Shown here one piece after another: positions 50,593-61,138 of a stretch of DNA of 64,000 bases (within the stretch, counting starts at the first letter, position 1; every line of letters begins with the position of its first letter). Origin of the DNA: Candidatus Lustribacter telmatis (GTDB taxonomy: Bacteria > Vulcanimicrobiota > Vulcanimicrobiia > Vulcanimicrobiales > Vulcanimicrobiaceae); assembly GCA_003164045.1 (NCBI GenBank), contig PLRU01000090.1:49532-113531 (forward strand), read 5' to 3'. A program made the position numbers and the translations under genes. The notes under the pieces were generated by a model. The model saw only the letters and a list, made by a program, of their open reading frames with translations. It made no database searches and was not told the DNA's origin.

Positions 50593-52584
50593 CTAGACGC
50601 CGGCCAAGAGGCCCGAAGCGACGTCGGCGATGTGTTCGGGGGTGAAGCCGTACTCTTTTTCGATAGCCGGTGCGGGGGCCGAGGTTCCGAAGTGGTCGAG
50701 TCCGTACGCGATTCCATGGTCGCCGACGTATTTGTGCCAGCCGATCGTCGCGGCCGCTTCGATCGACACGCGCGCCGCAATCGCGGCCGGCAGCACCGAC
50801 TCGCGATACGCTGCGTCTTGTTTGTCGAAGAGATGGAACGACGGCATGGAGACGACGCGCGCTTTCGTGCCCTTTGCTGCCAGCAGTTTCGCCGCTGCGC
50901 GCGCAAGCTGAACTTCCGATCCGCTGGCTATGAGGATCAAGTCGGGCGTTCCGGCCGGTTCATCGAGAATGTAGGCGCCGCGCGAGACCGCCGCGTTGCG
51001 GTCTCCGAGGTACGGCAGCTTCTGGCGCGAGAGCACGATCACCGACGGCCCGGTTTCCGGCTGAATCGCGAACTTCCAGGCCTCGAGCGTTTCGAGTGCG
51101 TCGGCCGGGCGCATGTCGATGACGTTGGGCGTCGCGCGCAGCATGGCGAGCTGCTCGATCGGCTGATGCGTCGGACCGTCTTCGCCCAAGAACACCGAAT
51201 CGTGCGTGAACACGTACACGCAGCGAATCTTGTTGATCGCCGCGAGCCGCAGCGAGGGTTTGAGATAGTCGAGGAAGTTGAAGAAGGTCGCGCAGAACGG
51301 CAGGATGCCGCCATGTAGCGCGATGCCGTTGGTTGCCGCGGCCATTGCGTGTTCGCGCACGCCGTAGTGAACGTTGCGGCCGCCGTACGTGCCGGGCTGG
51401 AAATCACCGTAACCCTTGAGGTACGTCTTGGTCGAAGGATCGAGATCGGCCGAACCGCCGACGAGTTCGGGCAGCGCTTTGGCGATCGCGTTCATCACGG
51501 TGCCGCCGGCATCGCGTGACGCGACACTGCCGTTTTCCGCGTTGAACGTGGGCCACGGCAAGTCGTCGGGCAGCTTGCCGTCGCGCGCGCGCTCGAACTG
51601 TTTTGCCAGATCGGCGTTGGCGCGTTTCCAGTCGGTGTAGACGGCGTCCCATTTGGCGTGCGCCTTGCCGCCGGCGGTTTTGCGTTCGTTGAAGTACGTG
51701 CTCACATCGTCGGGCACGAGGAACGCCGGCTCGACCGGCCAGCCCAGCGCTTCCTTCGTCTTGGTGACGTTTTCGACGCCCAGCGGTTCGCCGTGTGCGG
51801 CGAACGTGCCGGCGCGCGGGGACGCGAAGCCGATCGTCGAGTGGATGAGGACGATCGAAGGCCGGTTCGATTCAGCTTGCGCCTTCTTGAGCGCGGCATC
51901 GATTGCGGCGACGTCGTTCGCGTGGGCTTCGTCGATGTGCTGGATGTGCCAGCCGTAGCCCTCGAAGCGCTTGCCGACGTCTTCGGTAAACGTCACCGAC
52001 GTCGGAGCGGCGAGTGAAATCTTGTTATCGTCGTAGAGGCAGATCAGCCTGCCGAGCTTGAGGTGCCCGGCCAAGGAGGCGGCCTCGCTCGAGACGCCCT
52101 CCATCATGTCGCCGTCGCCGGCCATTACGTAGGTGAAGTGGTCGAAGAGATCCCCGCCGTTCGCGTAGGTCGCCGCGACCTGCGCTTGCGCGATCGCTAG
52201 GCCCACCGCGTTTCCGAAGCCCTGGCCGAGAGGTCCGGTCGTCACCTCGACCCCGGCGGTGTGGTGGTACTCCGGGTGACCCGGCGTCCGGCTGCCCAGT
52301 TGGCGGAACGACTTAAGGTCGTCGATGGTCAGGTCGTAGCCGAAGAGGTGGAGCAGCGCGTACAGCAGCGCCGACGCGTGGCCGGCGCTGAGCACGAAAC
52401 GGTCGCGATTGAACCACTTGGGGTCGGCCGGGTCGAACTGCATGTGGCGCGACCACAGGGTGTAGGCCGCGGCGGCCGCGCCGAGCGGCATGCCGGGGTG
52501 ACCGGAATTTGCTTTTTGGACCGCGTCAACCGCCAGGAAGCGGATCGTGTTGATGCGTTTTTCGTCTTCAGCCGAGTTGGCCAT
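50593..52584 (-). CDS. tkt: Transketolase
   Basis: The 663-residue ThDP enzyme transfers two-carbon ketol units in the pentose phosphate pathway. Signatures are [30 protein letters not shown] (N-terminal), the ThDP motif [35 protein letters not shown], and [27 protein letters not shown]. It is the first gene of the operon and divergent from dapD. Confidence 0.97.
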   Translation of the reverse strand: MANSAEDEKRINTIRFLAVDAVQKANSGHPGMPLGAAAAAYTLWSRHMQFDPADPKWFNRDRFVLSAGHASALLYALLHLFGYDLTIDDLKSFRQLGSRTPGHPEYHHTAGVEVTTGPLGQGFGNAVGLAIAQAQVAATYANGGDLFDHFTYVMAGDGDMMEGVSSEAASLAGHLKLGRLICLYDDNKISLAAPTSVTFTEDVGKRFEGYGWHIQHIDEAHANDVAAIDAALKKAQAESNRPSIVLIHSTIGFASPRAGTFAAHGEPLGVENVTKTKEALGWPVEPAFLVPDDVSTYFNERKTAGGKAHAKWDAVYTDWKRANADLAKQFERARDGKLPDDLPWPTFNAENGSVASRDAGGTVMNAIAKALPELVGGSADLDPSTKTYLKGYGDFQPGTYGGRNVHYGVREHAMAAATNGIALHGGILPFCATFFNFLDYLKPSLRLAAINKIRCVYVFTHDSVFLGEDGPTHQPIEQLAMLRATPNVIDMRPADALETLEAWKFAIQPETGPSVIVLSRQKLPYLGDRNAAVSRGAYILDEPAGTPDLILIASGSEVQLARAAAKLLAAKGTKARVVSMPSFHLFDKQDAAYRESVLPAAIAARVSIEAAATIGWHKYVGDHGIAYGLDHFGTSAPAPAIEKEYGFTPEHIADVASGLLAGV

Positions 52585-52685
52585 ACATCTCCAGGATTAA
52601 GCGTGGCGCCGGGACCACGAGATTCGCCGGAGACCCAACCGTTCTTCCCTGGGAACCATCTCTCGCGAACCGAAGAGGTGAGCAG

Positions 52686-53540
<855 letters not shown>

Positions 53541-53542
53541 TC

Positions 53543-54667
53543 TTGAATCCAAAGCTGGCGACGATCGAACCGTCGCTGATTCGCGCGCTCAACGCGAAGA
53601 AGCGGCCGACGTCGATCGATCTGGGGCTCGGGGAGCCGACGCTCATGCCGCAGCAGCGTTTCATCGACGCTGCCGCACGGCAGACGAGTGAGCTCGGGAT
53701 GAAGTACACGCTCAACGCAGGCGACGTGGAGTTGCGCGCGCTCATCGCGCAGCGCTACGCCTATCCGGGGATGGCCGAGGCGCGCAACGTGTGCATCACC
53801 AACGGATCGCAAGAAGCGATGTACGTTGCGATGAAAACGCTGCTCGATCCGGCGCGCGACGAAGTGCTGGTGATCGAGCCCGCCTATCCGGCGTATGGGA
53901 AGATCGCGCAGTTGGAGGGCATCACGGTCCGCTCGGTCGGCATGCCGGCGAGCACCGGTTTCCAATACGACGCCGATGCGATCGTGGCGGCGCTGACGCC
54001 GGCGACGCGACTGATCGTGATCGGCTCGCCCGCCAATCCCACCGGGCGCGTCATCTCACGCGCCGCCGTGAAATCGTTGACTGCGGCGTTGCTTGCTCGT
54101 GGCGGCGAGCCGGTATGGGTTCTCGATGACGAGCTCTATCGCGAACTGACGTACGTCGACGATGCCGGTTCGATTGCGGCGAGCTATCCCTATACCATCG
54201 CGATCAACGGACTTTCCAAATCCAACGCGCTCACCGGAATGCGCATCGGCTGGACGATTTCACCCGCGCCGCTGTGCGATCAGCTCACCCAAGTTCATGC
54301 CTGGGTCACGACGTCGGCGAGCACGTTCGGACAGCGCGTCGCGCGCGCGATCCTCAGCGAGCCGGGTGCGATCTCGGAGCAAGCGGCGTGGTATCGTACC
54401 CAACGCGCTGCGGTGCTAGAGGTGCTGCGCGGCTCGGGTCTGACCTATGTCGAGCCCGACGGCGCGTTTTACGTGTGCGTGCGCTTGCCCCACGGCACCG
54501 ACTCGCTGGCGGCGGCGCTGCGCCTGGTCGACGAGTACGACGTCGTTACCGTGCCGGGACGGACGTTCGGCAACACGCTCGAAGGGTGGCTTCGCTTGAG
54601 CTGGGTCGCGCCGATCGACGCGTTCCGAGAAGGCCTCGCGCGCATCGCGTCGGCCGCGCTCGTCTAA
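53543..54667 (+). CDS. Fold-type I PLP aminotransferase, likely succinyl-DAP aminotransferase
   Basis: The 374-residue protein starts TTG two bases after dapD. It has IDLGLGEPTLMPQQRFIDAA, NGSQEAMYVAMKTLL, the cofactor-contacting SPANPTGRVIS and WVLDDELYRELTY, and the PLP lysine in AINGLSKSNALTGMRIGW. These mark a class I/II aminotransferase. Position next to dapD suggests it performs the DapC step (N-succinyl-2-amino-6-ketopimelate to N-succinyl-LL-DAP), inferred from context; other aspartate-type activities remain possible. Confidence 0.88.
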   Translation: MNPKLATIEPSLIRALNAKKRPTSIDLGLGEPTLMPQQRFIDAAARQTSELGMKYTLNAGDVELRALIAQRYAYPGMAEARNVCITNGSQEAMYVAMKTLLDPARDEVLVIEPAYPAYGKIAQLEGITVRSVGMPASTGFQYDADAIVAALTPATRLIVIGSPANPTGRVISRAAVKSLTAALLARGGEPVWVLDDELYRELTYVDDAGSIAASYPYTIAINGLSKSNALTGMRIGWTISPAPLCDQLTQVHAWVTTSASTFGQRVARAILSEPGAISEQAAWYRTQRAAVLEVLRGSGLTYVEPDGAFYVCVRLPHGTDSLAAALRLVDEYDVVTVPGRTFGNTLEGWLRLSWVAPIDAFREGLARIASAALV

Positions 54668-54678
54668 GGGGTCGGTCG

Positions 54679-55053
54679 GTGGAATTGCACGTTCTCGAAG
54701 AAACGCTCGCCATAGCGCGCCTCGCAGCCGACGCGCCCGTGCCGCCGTGGGTCGCCGGCCGCGATTTCCTCGCGGTCGTGCGCACGCCGCGCGAACTCTC
54801 GATCGTTTGCCGCGACGATGCCGTGCCGGCAACGCACGCCGAAGTGGAACGCGGCTTTCGCGCGCTCGCCGTCGCCGGCACGCTCGACTTTACGCTCACC
54901 GGCATCGTTGCGTCGCTCGCGACCCCGCTCGCCGCTGCCGGCATTTCGATCTTCGGTATCTCGACGTACGACACCGACCACATTCTCGTGCGCGCCGACC
55001 GGCTCGCCGATGCAAAGGCCGTGCTCGCCGCCGCGGGTCACACGGTGCGTTAG
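54679..55053 (+). CDS. ACT-domain protein (ACT_7/CASTOR-like)
   Basis: The 124-residue protein begins at GTG 54679 (VELHVLEETLAIARL), eleven bases after the aminotransferase. The ORF-track start lies inside that gene and is a shadow. It has LSIVCRDDAVPATHAEVERGFRALAVAG and the ACT pattern GISIFGISTYDTDHILVRADRLADAKAVLAAAGH. Such proteins bind amino acids and may sense lysine-pathway products, by analogy with CASTOR-like ACT modules; that role is inferred. It converges on the glutathione transferase gene with a 4-base overlap. Confidence 0.85.
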   Translation: MELHVLEETLAIARLAADAPVPPWVAGRDFLAVVRTPRELSIVCRDDAVPATHAEVERGFRALAVAGTLDFTLTGIVASLATPLAAAGISIFGISTYDTDHILVRADRLADAKAVLAAAGHTVR

Positions 55054-55991
55054 GACATCCGTTCGCGGCCGTGCGCCGAGGTGAGATCGAGCAGCGGGCC
55101 GATCGGGACGATGCGCGTCGGATTGATCTCGTCGTGCGTCATGTAATAGTGGCGCTTGATATGATCGAAGTTGACCGTCGCTGCAACGTTGCGGAATTGG
55201 TAGAGATCGCGCAGGTAGCCCCAGAGGTTCGGATAGTCGACGATGCGGCGGAGATTGCACTTGAAATGTCCGACGTACACGGCATCGAAGCGGATCAGCG
55301 TGACGAAGAGGCGCCAATCGGTCTCGGCCGGTGACGTGCCGAAGAGGAAGCGGCTATCGGCGAGCTGCGTTTCGAGCCGATCGAGTTCGTTGAACACCGA
55401 TTGGGCGGCGTCGGCGTACGCGTCTTGTTCGGTGGCGAAGCCGGCACGATAGACGCCGTTGTTCACGCTCTCGTAGATCTCGGCGTTCAGGGCGTCGATC
55501 TCGCTGCGGTGCGCTTCGGGATAAAAATTGAGATCGTTGCTGCCGGCAACGGCGTCGAACTCGACCTCGAGCATACGCATGATGTGGTCGTCGTTGTTGC
55601 TGACGATGCGCTTCGAGTGTTTGTCCCATAGTACGGGGACGGTCACGCGGCCGCGATAACTGGGATCGGTCTGGGTGTAGGCCTCGGCGAGGAAGTGAAA
55701 GCCGTTGACCGGATCGGCACCCATGCCGGCGCCGGGATTGAAGGCCCAGCCGCGATCGTCGCGGATCGGGTCGACGACCGTCATGCCGATGGCGTCTTCG
55801 AGCTTTTTGAGCGAACGCACGATGATCGTGCGGTGTGCCCACGGACACGCCAGCGACACGTAGAGGTGATAGCGTCCCGCGACCGCGGGATAATCCGTGC
55901 TGCCGTCGGCGCGCACCCAGTTGGTGAACGCGTCCTCTTGCCGCGCGAACGCGCCGTCGACTTGTTCGTCCGGAAATTGTGCGGTCGTCAT
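55050..55991 (-). CDS. Glutathionyl-hydroquinone reductase-like (omega/xi-class GST)
   Basis: The 313-residue protein has the xi-class pattern of E. coli YqjG and yeast ECM4. Catalytic Cys49 lies in YVSLACPWAHRTIIVRSLKKL, with DPIRDDRGWAF and RYSDP-like PSYRGRVTVPVLWDK. The C-terminal helical domain has FGTSPAETDWRLFVTLIRFDAVYVGHFKCN. These enzymes reduce glutathionyl-hydroquinones with glutathione. It follows a glutathione peroxidase gene by 18 bases on the same strand, so both thiol-linked genes are probably cotranscribed. Confidence 0.92.
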   Translation of the reverse strand: MTTAQFPDEQVDGAFARQEDAFTNWVRADGSTDYPAVAGRYHLYVSLACPWAHRTIIVRSLKKLEDAIGMTVVDPIRDDRGWAFNPGAGMGADPVNGFHFLAEAYTQTDPSYRGRVTVPVLWDKHSKRIVSNNDDHIMRMLEVEFDAVAGSNDLNFYPEAHRSEIDALNAEIYESVNNGVYRAGFATEQDAYADAAQSVFNELDRLETQLADSRFLFGTSPAETDWRLFVTLIRFDAVYVGHFKCNLRRIVDYPNLWGYLRDLYQFRNVAATVNFDHIKRHYYMTHDEINPTRIVPIGPLLDLTSAHGRERMS

Positions 55992-56009
55992 GCGGGGACT
56001 CCGTAACGG

Positions 56010-56561
56010 TTAGGGTTTAGCGAGTTCGGCGTCGATTGCGGCGAGCAGCAGCGGGTCGTCCACCGTGACGTCGGGTGCGAAGCGGGCGACCACGGCGCCG
56101 TTGCGGCCGATCAGGAACTTCTCGAAGTTCCAGAGGACGTCGGTCGGATCGTTCTGCTTGATCCCATACCCAGCGAGCTTCGCTTTGAAATCGCTGCCGG
56201 GCTTCTCGGTGGCGGCGGGCTGTGCGGCGATCAGTTCGCGATAGAGCGGATGACGATCGTCGCCGCCGACCGAGATCTTCTCGAACATCGGAAACGAGAC
56301 GCCGTAGGAGAGCGAGCAGAACTCCGCGATTTCGGCATTCGAGCCGGGCTCTTGCGAACCGAAGTTGTTCGCCGGAAAGCCGAGGATTTGCAGCCCGCGT
56401 GCGCGCTGCGCTTCGTAGAGTTTCTCCAGGCCTTCGTACTGCGGCGTCAGCCCGCACTTCGAGGCAACATTAACGATCAATAACACTTGGCCCGCGTACT
56501 CGCGCAGTGCGGCCGGCGTGCCGTCGATTTTGTGGACGGGAATCTCATATACGGTACTCAC
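56010..56561 (-). CDS. Glutathione peroxidase-family protein (Cys type)
   Basis: The 183-residue protein has the peroxidase Cys36 in VNVASKCGLTPQYEGLEKLY (cysteine, not selenocysteine). Other family marks are LGFPANNFGSQEPGSNAEIAEFC, with a second Cys at the resolving position region, and LWNFEKFLIGRNGAVVARF. Cys-type enzymes of this family often use thioredoxin rather than glutathione. It precedes the GST gene. Length is normal. Confidence 0.93.
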   Translation of the reverse strand: MSTVYEIPVHKIDGTPAALREYAGQVLLIVNVASKCGLTPQYEGLEKLYEAQRARGLQILGFPANNFGSQEPGSNAEIAEFCSLSYGVSFPMFEKISVGGDDRHPLYRELIAAQPAATEKPGSDFKAKLAGYGIKQNDPTDVLWNFEKFLIGRNGAVVARFAPDVTVDDPLLLAAIDAELAKP

Positions 56562-56603
56562 GTAGCGTACGAACCGGCCCGCTACGACGGAGATGCAGCT
56601 TCT

Positions 56604-56702
56604 CTCTGTCAGCCCGAGTCTGTCGAGGGACCGCCTCGATCGTCCACGTTGGTAGCGGTCCTTCGACTACGCGCCTGCGGCGCTGCGCTCTGGATGACAG
56701 AG
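56604..56702. repeat. REP-like imperfect inverted repeat
   Basis: Left arm CTCTGTCAGCCCGAG ... GTCGAGGGACCGC (56604-56634); right arm, reversed, CTCTGTCATCCAGAG ... GTCGAAGGACCGC (56655-56702), with about 20 extra bases inside the right arm. It fills the gap between gpx and radA. The form is that of small dispersed palindromic repeats found in many GC-rich genomes; other copies were not seen in this window. Confidence 0.6.
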
Positions 56703-56708
56703 GGGTGG

Positions 56709-58022
56709 CTACCGCGCGAGGGCGAGGTCGATCGCGGCGACGAGGGTCTTGGCGTTTTCCGGGGCGATCACGCGGGTGAAGCCGAGTTTGGTGGCTTCGG
56801 TCGCGCGGCGGACGGTGTGCGAGACGTTGCGCACCTCGCCGGAGAGGCCGAGTTCGCCGAAGGCGGCGACGTTGCGCGCGAGCGGGATGTCGCGGAACGC
56901 CGATGCGATCGCAAGCGCGATGCCGAGATCCGCGGCGGGTTCGACGATGCGCAGGCCGCCGGCAACGGAGCAGTAGATGTCGTGGCCGCCGAGCTGCATG
57001 CCGGCGCGGCGTTCGAGGATCGCGACGATCGTCGTCAGCCGTGCGGCATCGACGTTGGTGGCGAGCCGGCGTGGCGTGCCGTACGACGTCTCGCCGACGA
57101 GCGCTTGCACTTCGACGAGCACCGGGCGCGAGCCGACGACGCTCGGCACGATGCACGAACCGCTGGGGCGTTCGCCGCGCTCGGCGAGGAAGAGGGCCGA
57201 TGGATCGGTGATCTCGTGCAGCCCCGCGTCGTCCATCGAGAACACGCAGATCTCATCGACGCCGCCGAAGCGATTTTTGTACGCGCGCACGATGCGGTAT
57301 TCGCCGGTCGAATCGCCTTCGAAGTAGAGCACCGTGTCGACGAGGTGTTCGAGCAACCGCGGGCCCGCGATCGCGCCGTCTTTCGTGACGTGCCCGACGA
57401 TGAACACCGCGCAGCCCGTGCGCTTGGCGAATTCCATCAGCGCTTGCGTGCAATCGCGCACCTGCGACACGCTACCGGCGAATGACTCCACTTCCGGCAA
57501 CGACATCGTTTGGATCGAGTCGATCACGATCACGTCGGGCGACCGGCGTTCGCATTCATCGAGAATCGCGCGCAGGTTCGTTTCGGGGAAAACGAGCAGA
57601 TCGTCGGTCGCGCCGATGCGCGCGGCGCGCAGTTTCGTCTGCGCGGCCGACTCTTCGCCGCAGACGTAGATCGCGCTCGCGCCGCGTTCGGCCAGGGCGT
57701 TGATGATTTGCAGCAGCAGCGTCGACTTGCCGGCGCCCGGCGGACCGCCCAGCAGCACGAGGCTGCCGGCGACGAGTCCGCCGCCGAGTAAGCCGTCGAA
57801 CTCGCCGAAGCCGCTGCGCATGCGGGCGAAGCGCGCTTCCGCGATTTCTGAAAGCCGCACCGGCCCGCTCGACGGGCGCGCGTGCGCCGTGCGGCCTTTG
57901 ACCGGCGTGACGGTCTCTTCGACGAACGAGTTCCAGGCTTCGCACTGCGGGCATCGGCCGAGCCAGCGGGCCGAATTGTGCCCGCAGCCCGAGCACGAGA
58001 AGACCGTTTTGGTTTTCGCCAA
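56709..58022 (-). CDS. radA: DNA repair protein RadA
   Basis: The 437-residue protein branch-migrates recombination intermediates. It has the N-terminal zinc finger (Cys10-x2-Cys13, Cys24-x2-Cys27), RecA-like core with Walker A LLGGPPGAGKST, the RadA-specific RAYKNRFGGVDEI motif and a Lon-protease-like C-terminal domain (VGSRPVLVEVQALVGETSYG; DIYCSVAGGLRIVEPAADLGIALAIASAF). The length is slightly short for the family. A hypothetical gene stops seven bases upstream. Confidence 0.96.
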   Translation of the reverse strand: MAKTKTVFSCSGCGHNSARWLGRCPQCEAWNSFVEETVTPVKGRTAHARPSSGPVRLSEIAEARFARMRSGFGEFDGLLGGGLVAGSLVLLGGPPGAGKSTLLLQIINALAERGASAIYVCGEESAAQTKLRAARIGATDDLLVFPETNLRAILDECERRSPDVIVIDSIQTMSLPEVESFAGSVSQVRDCTQALMEFAKRTGCAVFIVGHVTKDGAIAGPRLLEHLVDTVLYFEGDSTGEYRIVRAYKNRFGGVDEICVFSMDDAGLHEITDPSALFLAERGERPSGSCIVPSVVGSRPVLVEVQALVGETSYGTPRRLATNVDAARLTTIVAILERRAGMQLGGHDIYCSVAGGLRIVEPAADLGIALAIASAFRDIPLARNVAAFGELGLSGEVRNVSHTVRRATEATKLGFTRVIAPENAKTLVAAIDLALAR

Positions 58023-58028
58023 CGCCGC

Positions 58029-58472
58029 TCAGTACCAGCCGTCGGCGAGCAGCATCAAATGCGTGGCGATCTGGTCGCTCGTTGCGGACGGCAACGCCTC
58101 GCGGATCGCGCGGTCGAAGGCGGCGTTGCGCGCGCGCTTGGCTTCGGTGAGCCGTTCGATGTCATCTCGTTCGAGCAGTTCCCCGATGCGGGCGTTGGCT
58201 TGCGCGCGCAGCCGGGCAACTTCGCCGCGCGCCAGGTCGGCCGTATTCGCGGCGCGCACGGCGTGCGCGTGCGAGGCCGGGATCGAGGGCACGTAGGTGT
58301 CGAGCGGATCGAAGTCGCCGTACTCGGTCGCCGCGCGCGTCTGCTCGCGCAGTTGCGCGACGTTGGAACGAAACTGCGCCATCGTTTGGAGCAGCGCGGT
58401 CGACTTTGCCGGCGGCAACTGCGCCTCGATGGCGGCCCGATACGCGCGATCGGCGTCGTCCATGCGCCGCAC
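58029..58472 (-). CDS. Hypothetical helical protein upstream of radA
   Basis: The 147-residue ORF (GTG start) is rich in Ala, Arg and Glu and predicted mainly helical (LLQTMAQFRSNVAQLREQTRAATEYG; LARGEVARLRAQANARIGELLERDDIERLTEAKRA). It has no recognised family. The reading frame stays open upstream to about 58620 without ATG, GTG or TTG, so the true start is uncertain. It is sandwiched between a ThDP enzyme gene and radA, on the same strand. Confidence 0.55.
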   Translation of the reverse strand: MRRMDDADRAYRAAIEAQLPPAKSTALLQTMAQFRSNVAQLREQTRAATEYGDFDPLDTYVPSIPASHAHAVRAANTADLARGEVARLRAQANARIGELLERDDIERLTEAKRARNAAFDRAIREALPSATSDQIATHLMLLADGWY

Positions 58473-58579
58473 GGCGCCGGTGAGGTTCGCGAGCAGCGTA
58501 TCGTCGAGATCGACCGGGGCGCGCGCGGCCGCAAAAGCGGCCAGCGCGCGGACCAGCGGAGGTGCCGTTGCCGGGGGCG

Positions 58580-60334
58580 TTACCGTTTGCTCGGTTCCTT
58601 GGCGGCAGCCTCGGCTTTACGGCGGTCGTCGAGATCGGGGGAGACGTACACGTCGATGACGCACACCTTGCCCGCTTCGACGTGCTTGATGCCCTCGGCA
58701 ATTGCCGCGCCGATGTTTTCGCGGCCGTCGATGCGGCCGATGCCGATCGCGCCTTGTCCGCGCGCGAGCATGGCGAGGTCGGGCGCGGGCTCGGTGATCA
58801 TCTGTCCGATCCACTTGCGTTCGACCGGCCGGTCGCGTTGACGCGCGATGCGGTCTTGATGCGCGACATCGTTGTTGTAGCAGTTGTTGTTCGCGACGAT
58901 CACGAGCAGCGGGATGTCGTTTGCAACGGCCGTCCAGAGTGCCGTGAGGCCCATCAGGAAATCGCCGTCGCCGAGCACGGCCACCGGCATCCGGCCCGTT
59001 CCCTTGAGGGCGAGCGCGGCGCCGACCGCGATGCCGGGACCCGCACCGACGCCGCCGCCGCCGTCACCGCCGAGAAAGTCGAGCGGGTGGGTGAACGAAA
59101 ACGGCGAGCCGTCGTTGAGTCCGAGCGGCAGGCGGCTGAAGCAGACATCGCGTCCGGCGAACGCTTCGGTCAGCGCCTCGCAGAACGATTCGATGCCCAT
59201 CTCGCCGCTCGCCGCGCCGTTGGCGGACGGCTTCGTTTTCGCCGCGCCGTTGGTGGCGATTGCCTTCGGTTTCGGATTGCCGAGTTCGGCCAGCATCGCC
59301 GTGACCAGATAATCGGTGACGACCGCCAGGTGCAGATCGGCCGGCGGCAGCGTCTGATGGTCCATGCTCCAGCCGTTGTGTACGTATTGGTCGACGGAGC
59401 AGTTGATGATCGTCGCCTTGGGCGATTCCGCTCCGAACGTTTGCGTGAGCGCTCCGCCGAGATCGATCGCCTCGAGGCTCAGGATCGCGTCGGCTTCGCG
59501 CAACACCGCGAGTCCGGCATCGGTGACGCGGGCGGCAGAACGGCCGACGTGCAGCGGATGCGCGGTCGGGAACACCGAGCCCGCCTTGAAATCGGTGATC
59601 ACGCGCGCGTTGAGCGCTTCGGCCAGGGCGATGCGGTTGTTATATGCCTGAAGATCGCGCGACATGCGCCCGACCAGCATCACCGGATGCTTGGCATTCT
59701 TCATGATCTCGACGGCGCGCTTGACATCGGCTGCAGCGGGCAGTGCCGGCGCGGGCGCCGTGAAGCGTTCCAGCTTCGGCATCGGCAGCGGCTTGGCAAG
59801 TTTTTGTTCTTGCATCGCAACGTCGAGCACGACGAACGTGGGGCCGTACGGCGGCGTGGTCGCGATTTTATACGCGCGCGTGATCGATTCGAGACACGCT
59901 TCGACCGAGCCCGGTTCGTCATCCCACTTCGTGTAGTGGCGCACGAGCGCAGCGGGATCGCGCGAAGTGTGGATCCAGTCGATCCACGGCCGGCGCTTCG
60001 CCGCATCGTGCGGGCCGTTCGCGCCGAGCACCACGATCGGCGCCCGGTCGCACCAGGCGCCGTAGAAGGCCATCGTCGCGTGCATCAACCCGACGTTCGC
60101 ATGCACGACGGCCAGCATCGGCTTGCCGGTCACCTTGGCATAGCCGTGGGCGATCGCGACCGTGTGCTCTTCGTGCAGGCACACGAGCATCTTCGGATCG
60201 CGCGCCTCGAGATAGTTGACGAAGCTGTCGTGGAGTCCGCGGAAGCTCGAGCCCGGCGTGAGGGCCGCGTAATCGAGCTTCAGATCGCGCAGCAGCTGTG
60301 CGATCGCGTCGCTTGCCCAGCCCATCTCAGTCAT
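58580..60334 (-). CDS. Thiamine diphosphate-dependent enzyme (benzoylformate decarboxylase/acetolactate synthase-like)
   Basis: The 584-residue protein has the activating Glu in LVCLHEEHTVAIAHGYAKVTGKP, a central domain (HPVMLVGRMSRDLQAYNN) and the ThDP motif GDGDFLMGLTALWTAVANDIPLLVIVANNN. An Ala/Lys-rich insert (about 355-385, NGAAKTKPSANGAAS) is a linker. Family members decarboxylate 2-oxo acids such as benzoylformate, indolepyruvate or 2-ketoarginine; the substrate here is unknown. It lies 63 bases after the maleate-isomerase-like gene, in the cluster ending at 63209. Confidence 0.86.
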   Translation of the reverse strand: MTEMGWASDAIAQLLRDLKLDYAALTPGSSFRGLHDSFVNYLEARDPKMLVCLHEEHTVAIAHGYAKVTGKPMLAVVHANVGLMHATMAFYGAWCDRAPIVVLGANGPHDAAKRRPWIDWIHTSRDPAALVRHYTKWDDEPGSVEACLESITRAYKIATTPPYGPTFVVLDVAMQEQKLAKPLPMPKLERFTAPAPALPAAADVKRAVEIMKNAKHPVMLVGRMSRDLQAYNNRIALAEALNARVITDFKAGSVFPTAHPLHVGRSAARVTDAGLAVLREADAILSLEAIDLGGALTQTFGAESPKATIINCSVDQYVHNGWSMDHQTLPPADLHLAVVTDYLVTAMLAELGNPKPKAIATNGAAKTKPSANGAASGEMGIESFCEALTEAFAGRDVCFSRLPLGLNDGSPFSFTHPLDFLGGDGGGGVGAGPGIAVGAALALKGTGRMPVAVLGDGDFLMGLTALWTAVANDIPLLVIVANNNCYNNDVAHQDRIARQRDRPVERKWIGQMITEPAPDLAMLARGQGAIGIGRIDGRENIGAAIAEGIKHVEAGKVCVIDVYVSPDLDDRRKAEAAAKEPSKR

Positions 60335-60397
60335 GACGTCGTTGCTCCTTGTCGTGGTGGTGTTGCGAATGCGTCGCGGGCGTACTTCCCCGGCGCA

Positions 60398-61138
60398 TCA
60401 GAAGTCCCTTAGCAGCCGGCCGAAGCCGGCGATCCGGTCGTTGATGCCCGTATCGCGCAGCGCGCGCCAGAGCATCGCTTGATTGCTGGTGAGCACCGGC
60501 TTGCCCAGTGCGTCTTCGAGCGCGTCGATCACGTCGGCCGAACGGATCGTGGTGCAGCTGATGAAGTAGGCCTCGGCCGCGGGATCGCGCAGCGCGAGCG
60601 TTTCGTCGAACCACTGCTGCGGTTCGACCGCGGCCATCTCGACGCCGCCGTCGATGCCGAGGCCGCGTTCGCGCAGCACGTTGATTCCGTGATGCGCGAG
60701 AAAGCGCACCTCGCGATCGTTGGTCGCCTGGTCGTACGGCGTCATCAGCACGATATTGCGCGCGCCGAGCACGCCGAGCGCCTCGACGATGGCCTCCGAG
60801 GTGATCGTCAGCGGAATATCGGTAATCGCCGCCACGCGGCGCGTGATCTCGCCGGGAATCTCGGGTGAGTGCATGCTCACGGCAGTGCAGTGGAAGATGA
60901 GCCGGTCGACGGCGCCGTCCGCCATCAATTGCGTGCCTTCCTCGAGCCGCTCGAGCATGCCGAGCGCTTCGCGTCCGTTGCGCAGGCGCAGACGCGTGGT
61001 GTGCAGCGACACGCCGGGCGGCAGCATCGCGGCGATTTGCGGTTCGGCAATCGTATTCGATGACGGCAGCATCATGCCGAGTTTTGCACGCAGGCCGTAG
61101 TTGATGGCCGGCGCGCCCGTCGCGCTCGCGGCGTGCAT
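60398..61138 (-). CDS. Maleate isomerase/arylmalonate decarboxylase-family protein (Asp/Glu racemase superfamily)
   Basis: The 246-residue protein has both active-site cysteines, Cys84 in LIFHCTAVSMHS and Cys195 in YFISCTTIRS, and a substrate-binding MMLPSSNTIAEPQI segment. This is the maleate cis-trans isomerase/AMDase fold, used in nicotinate and gentisate breakdown to convert maleate to fumarate, or in decarboxylation. Its ATG overlaps the stop of the binding-protein gene upstream (TGATG). Confidence 0.85.
   Translation of the reverse strand: MHAASATGAPAINYGLRAKLGMMLPSSNTIAEPQIAAMLPPGVSLHTTRLRLRNGREALGMLERLEEGTQLMADGAVDRLIFHCTAVSMHSPEIPGEITRRVAAITDIPLTITSEAIVEALGVLGARNIVLMTPYDQATNDREVRFLAHHGINVLRERGLGIDGGVEMAAVEPQQWFDETLALRDPAAEAYFISCTTIRSADVIDALEDALGKPVLTSNQAMLWRALRDTGINDRIAGFGRLLRDF

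Noticed and set aside
52585-52685. Lysine riboswitch before dapD
   Set aside because: The gap is only 101 bases and shows no conserved L-box core; too short for the riboswitch.
58562-60412. 616-codon plus-strand ORF
   Set aside because: Antisense to the ThDP enzyme gene, which has clear catalytic motifs; no domain in the plus-strand product.
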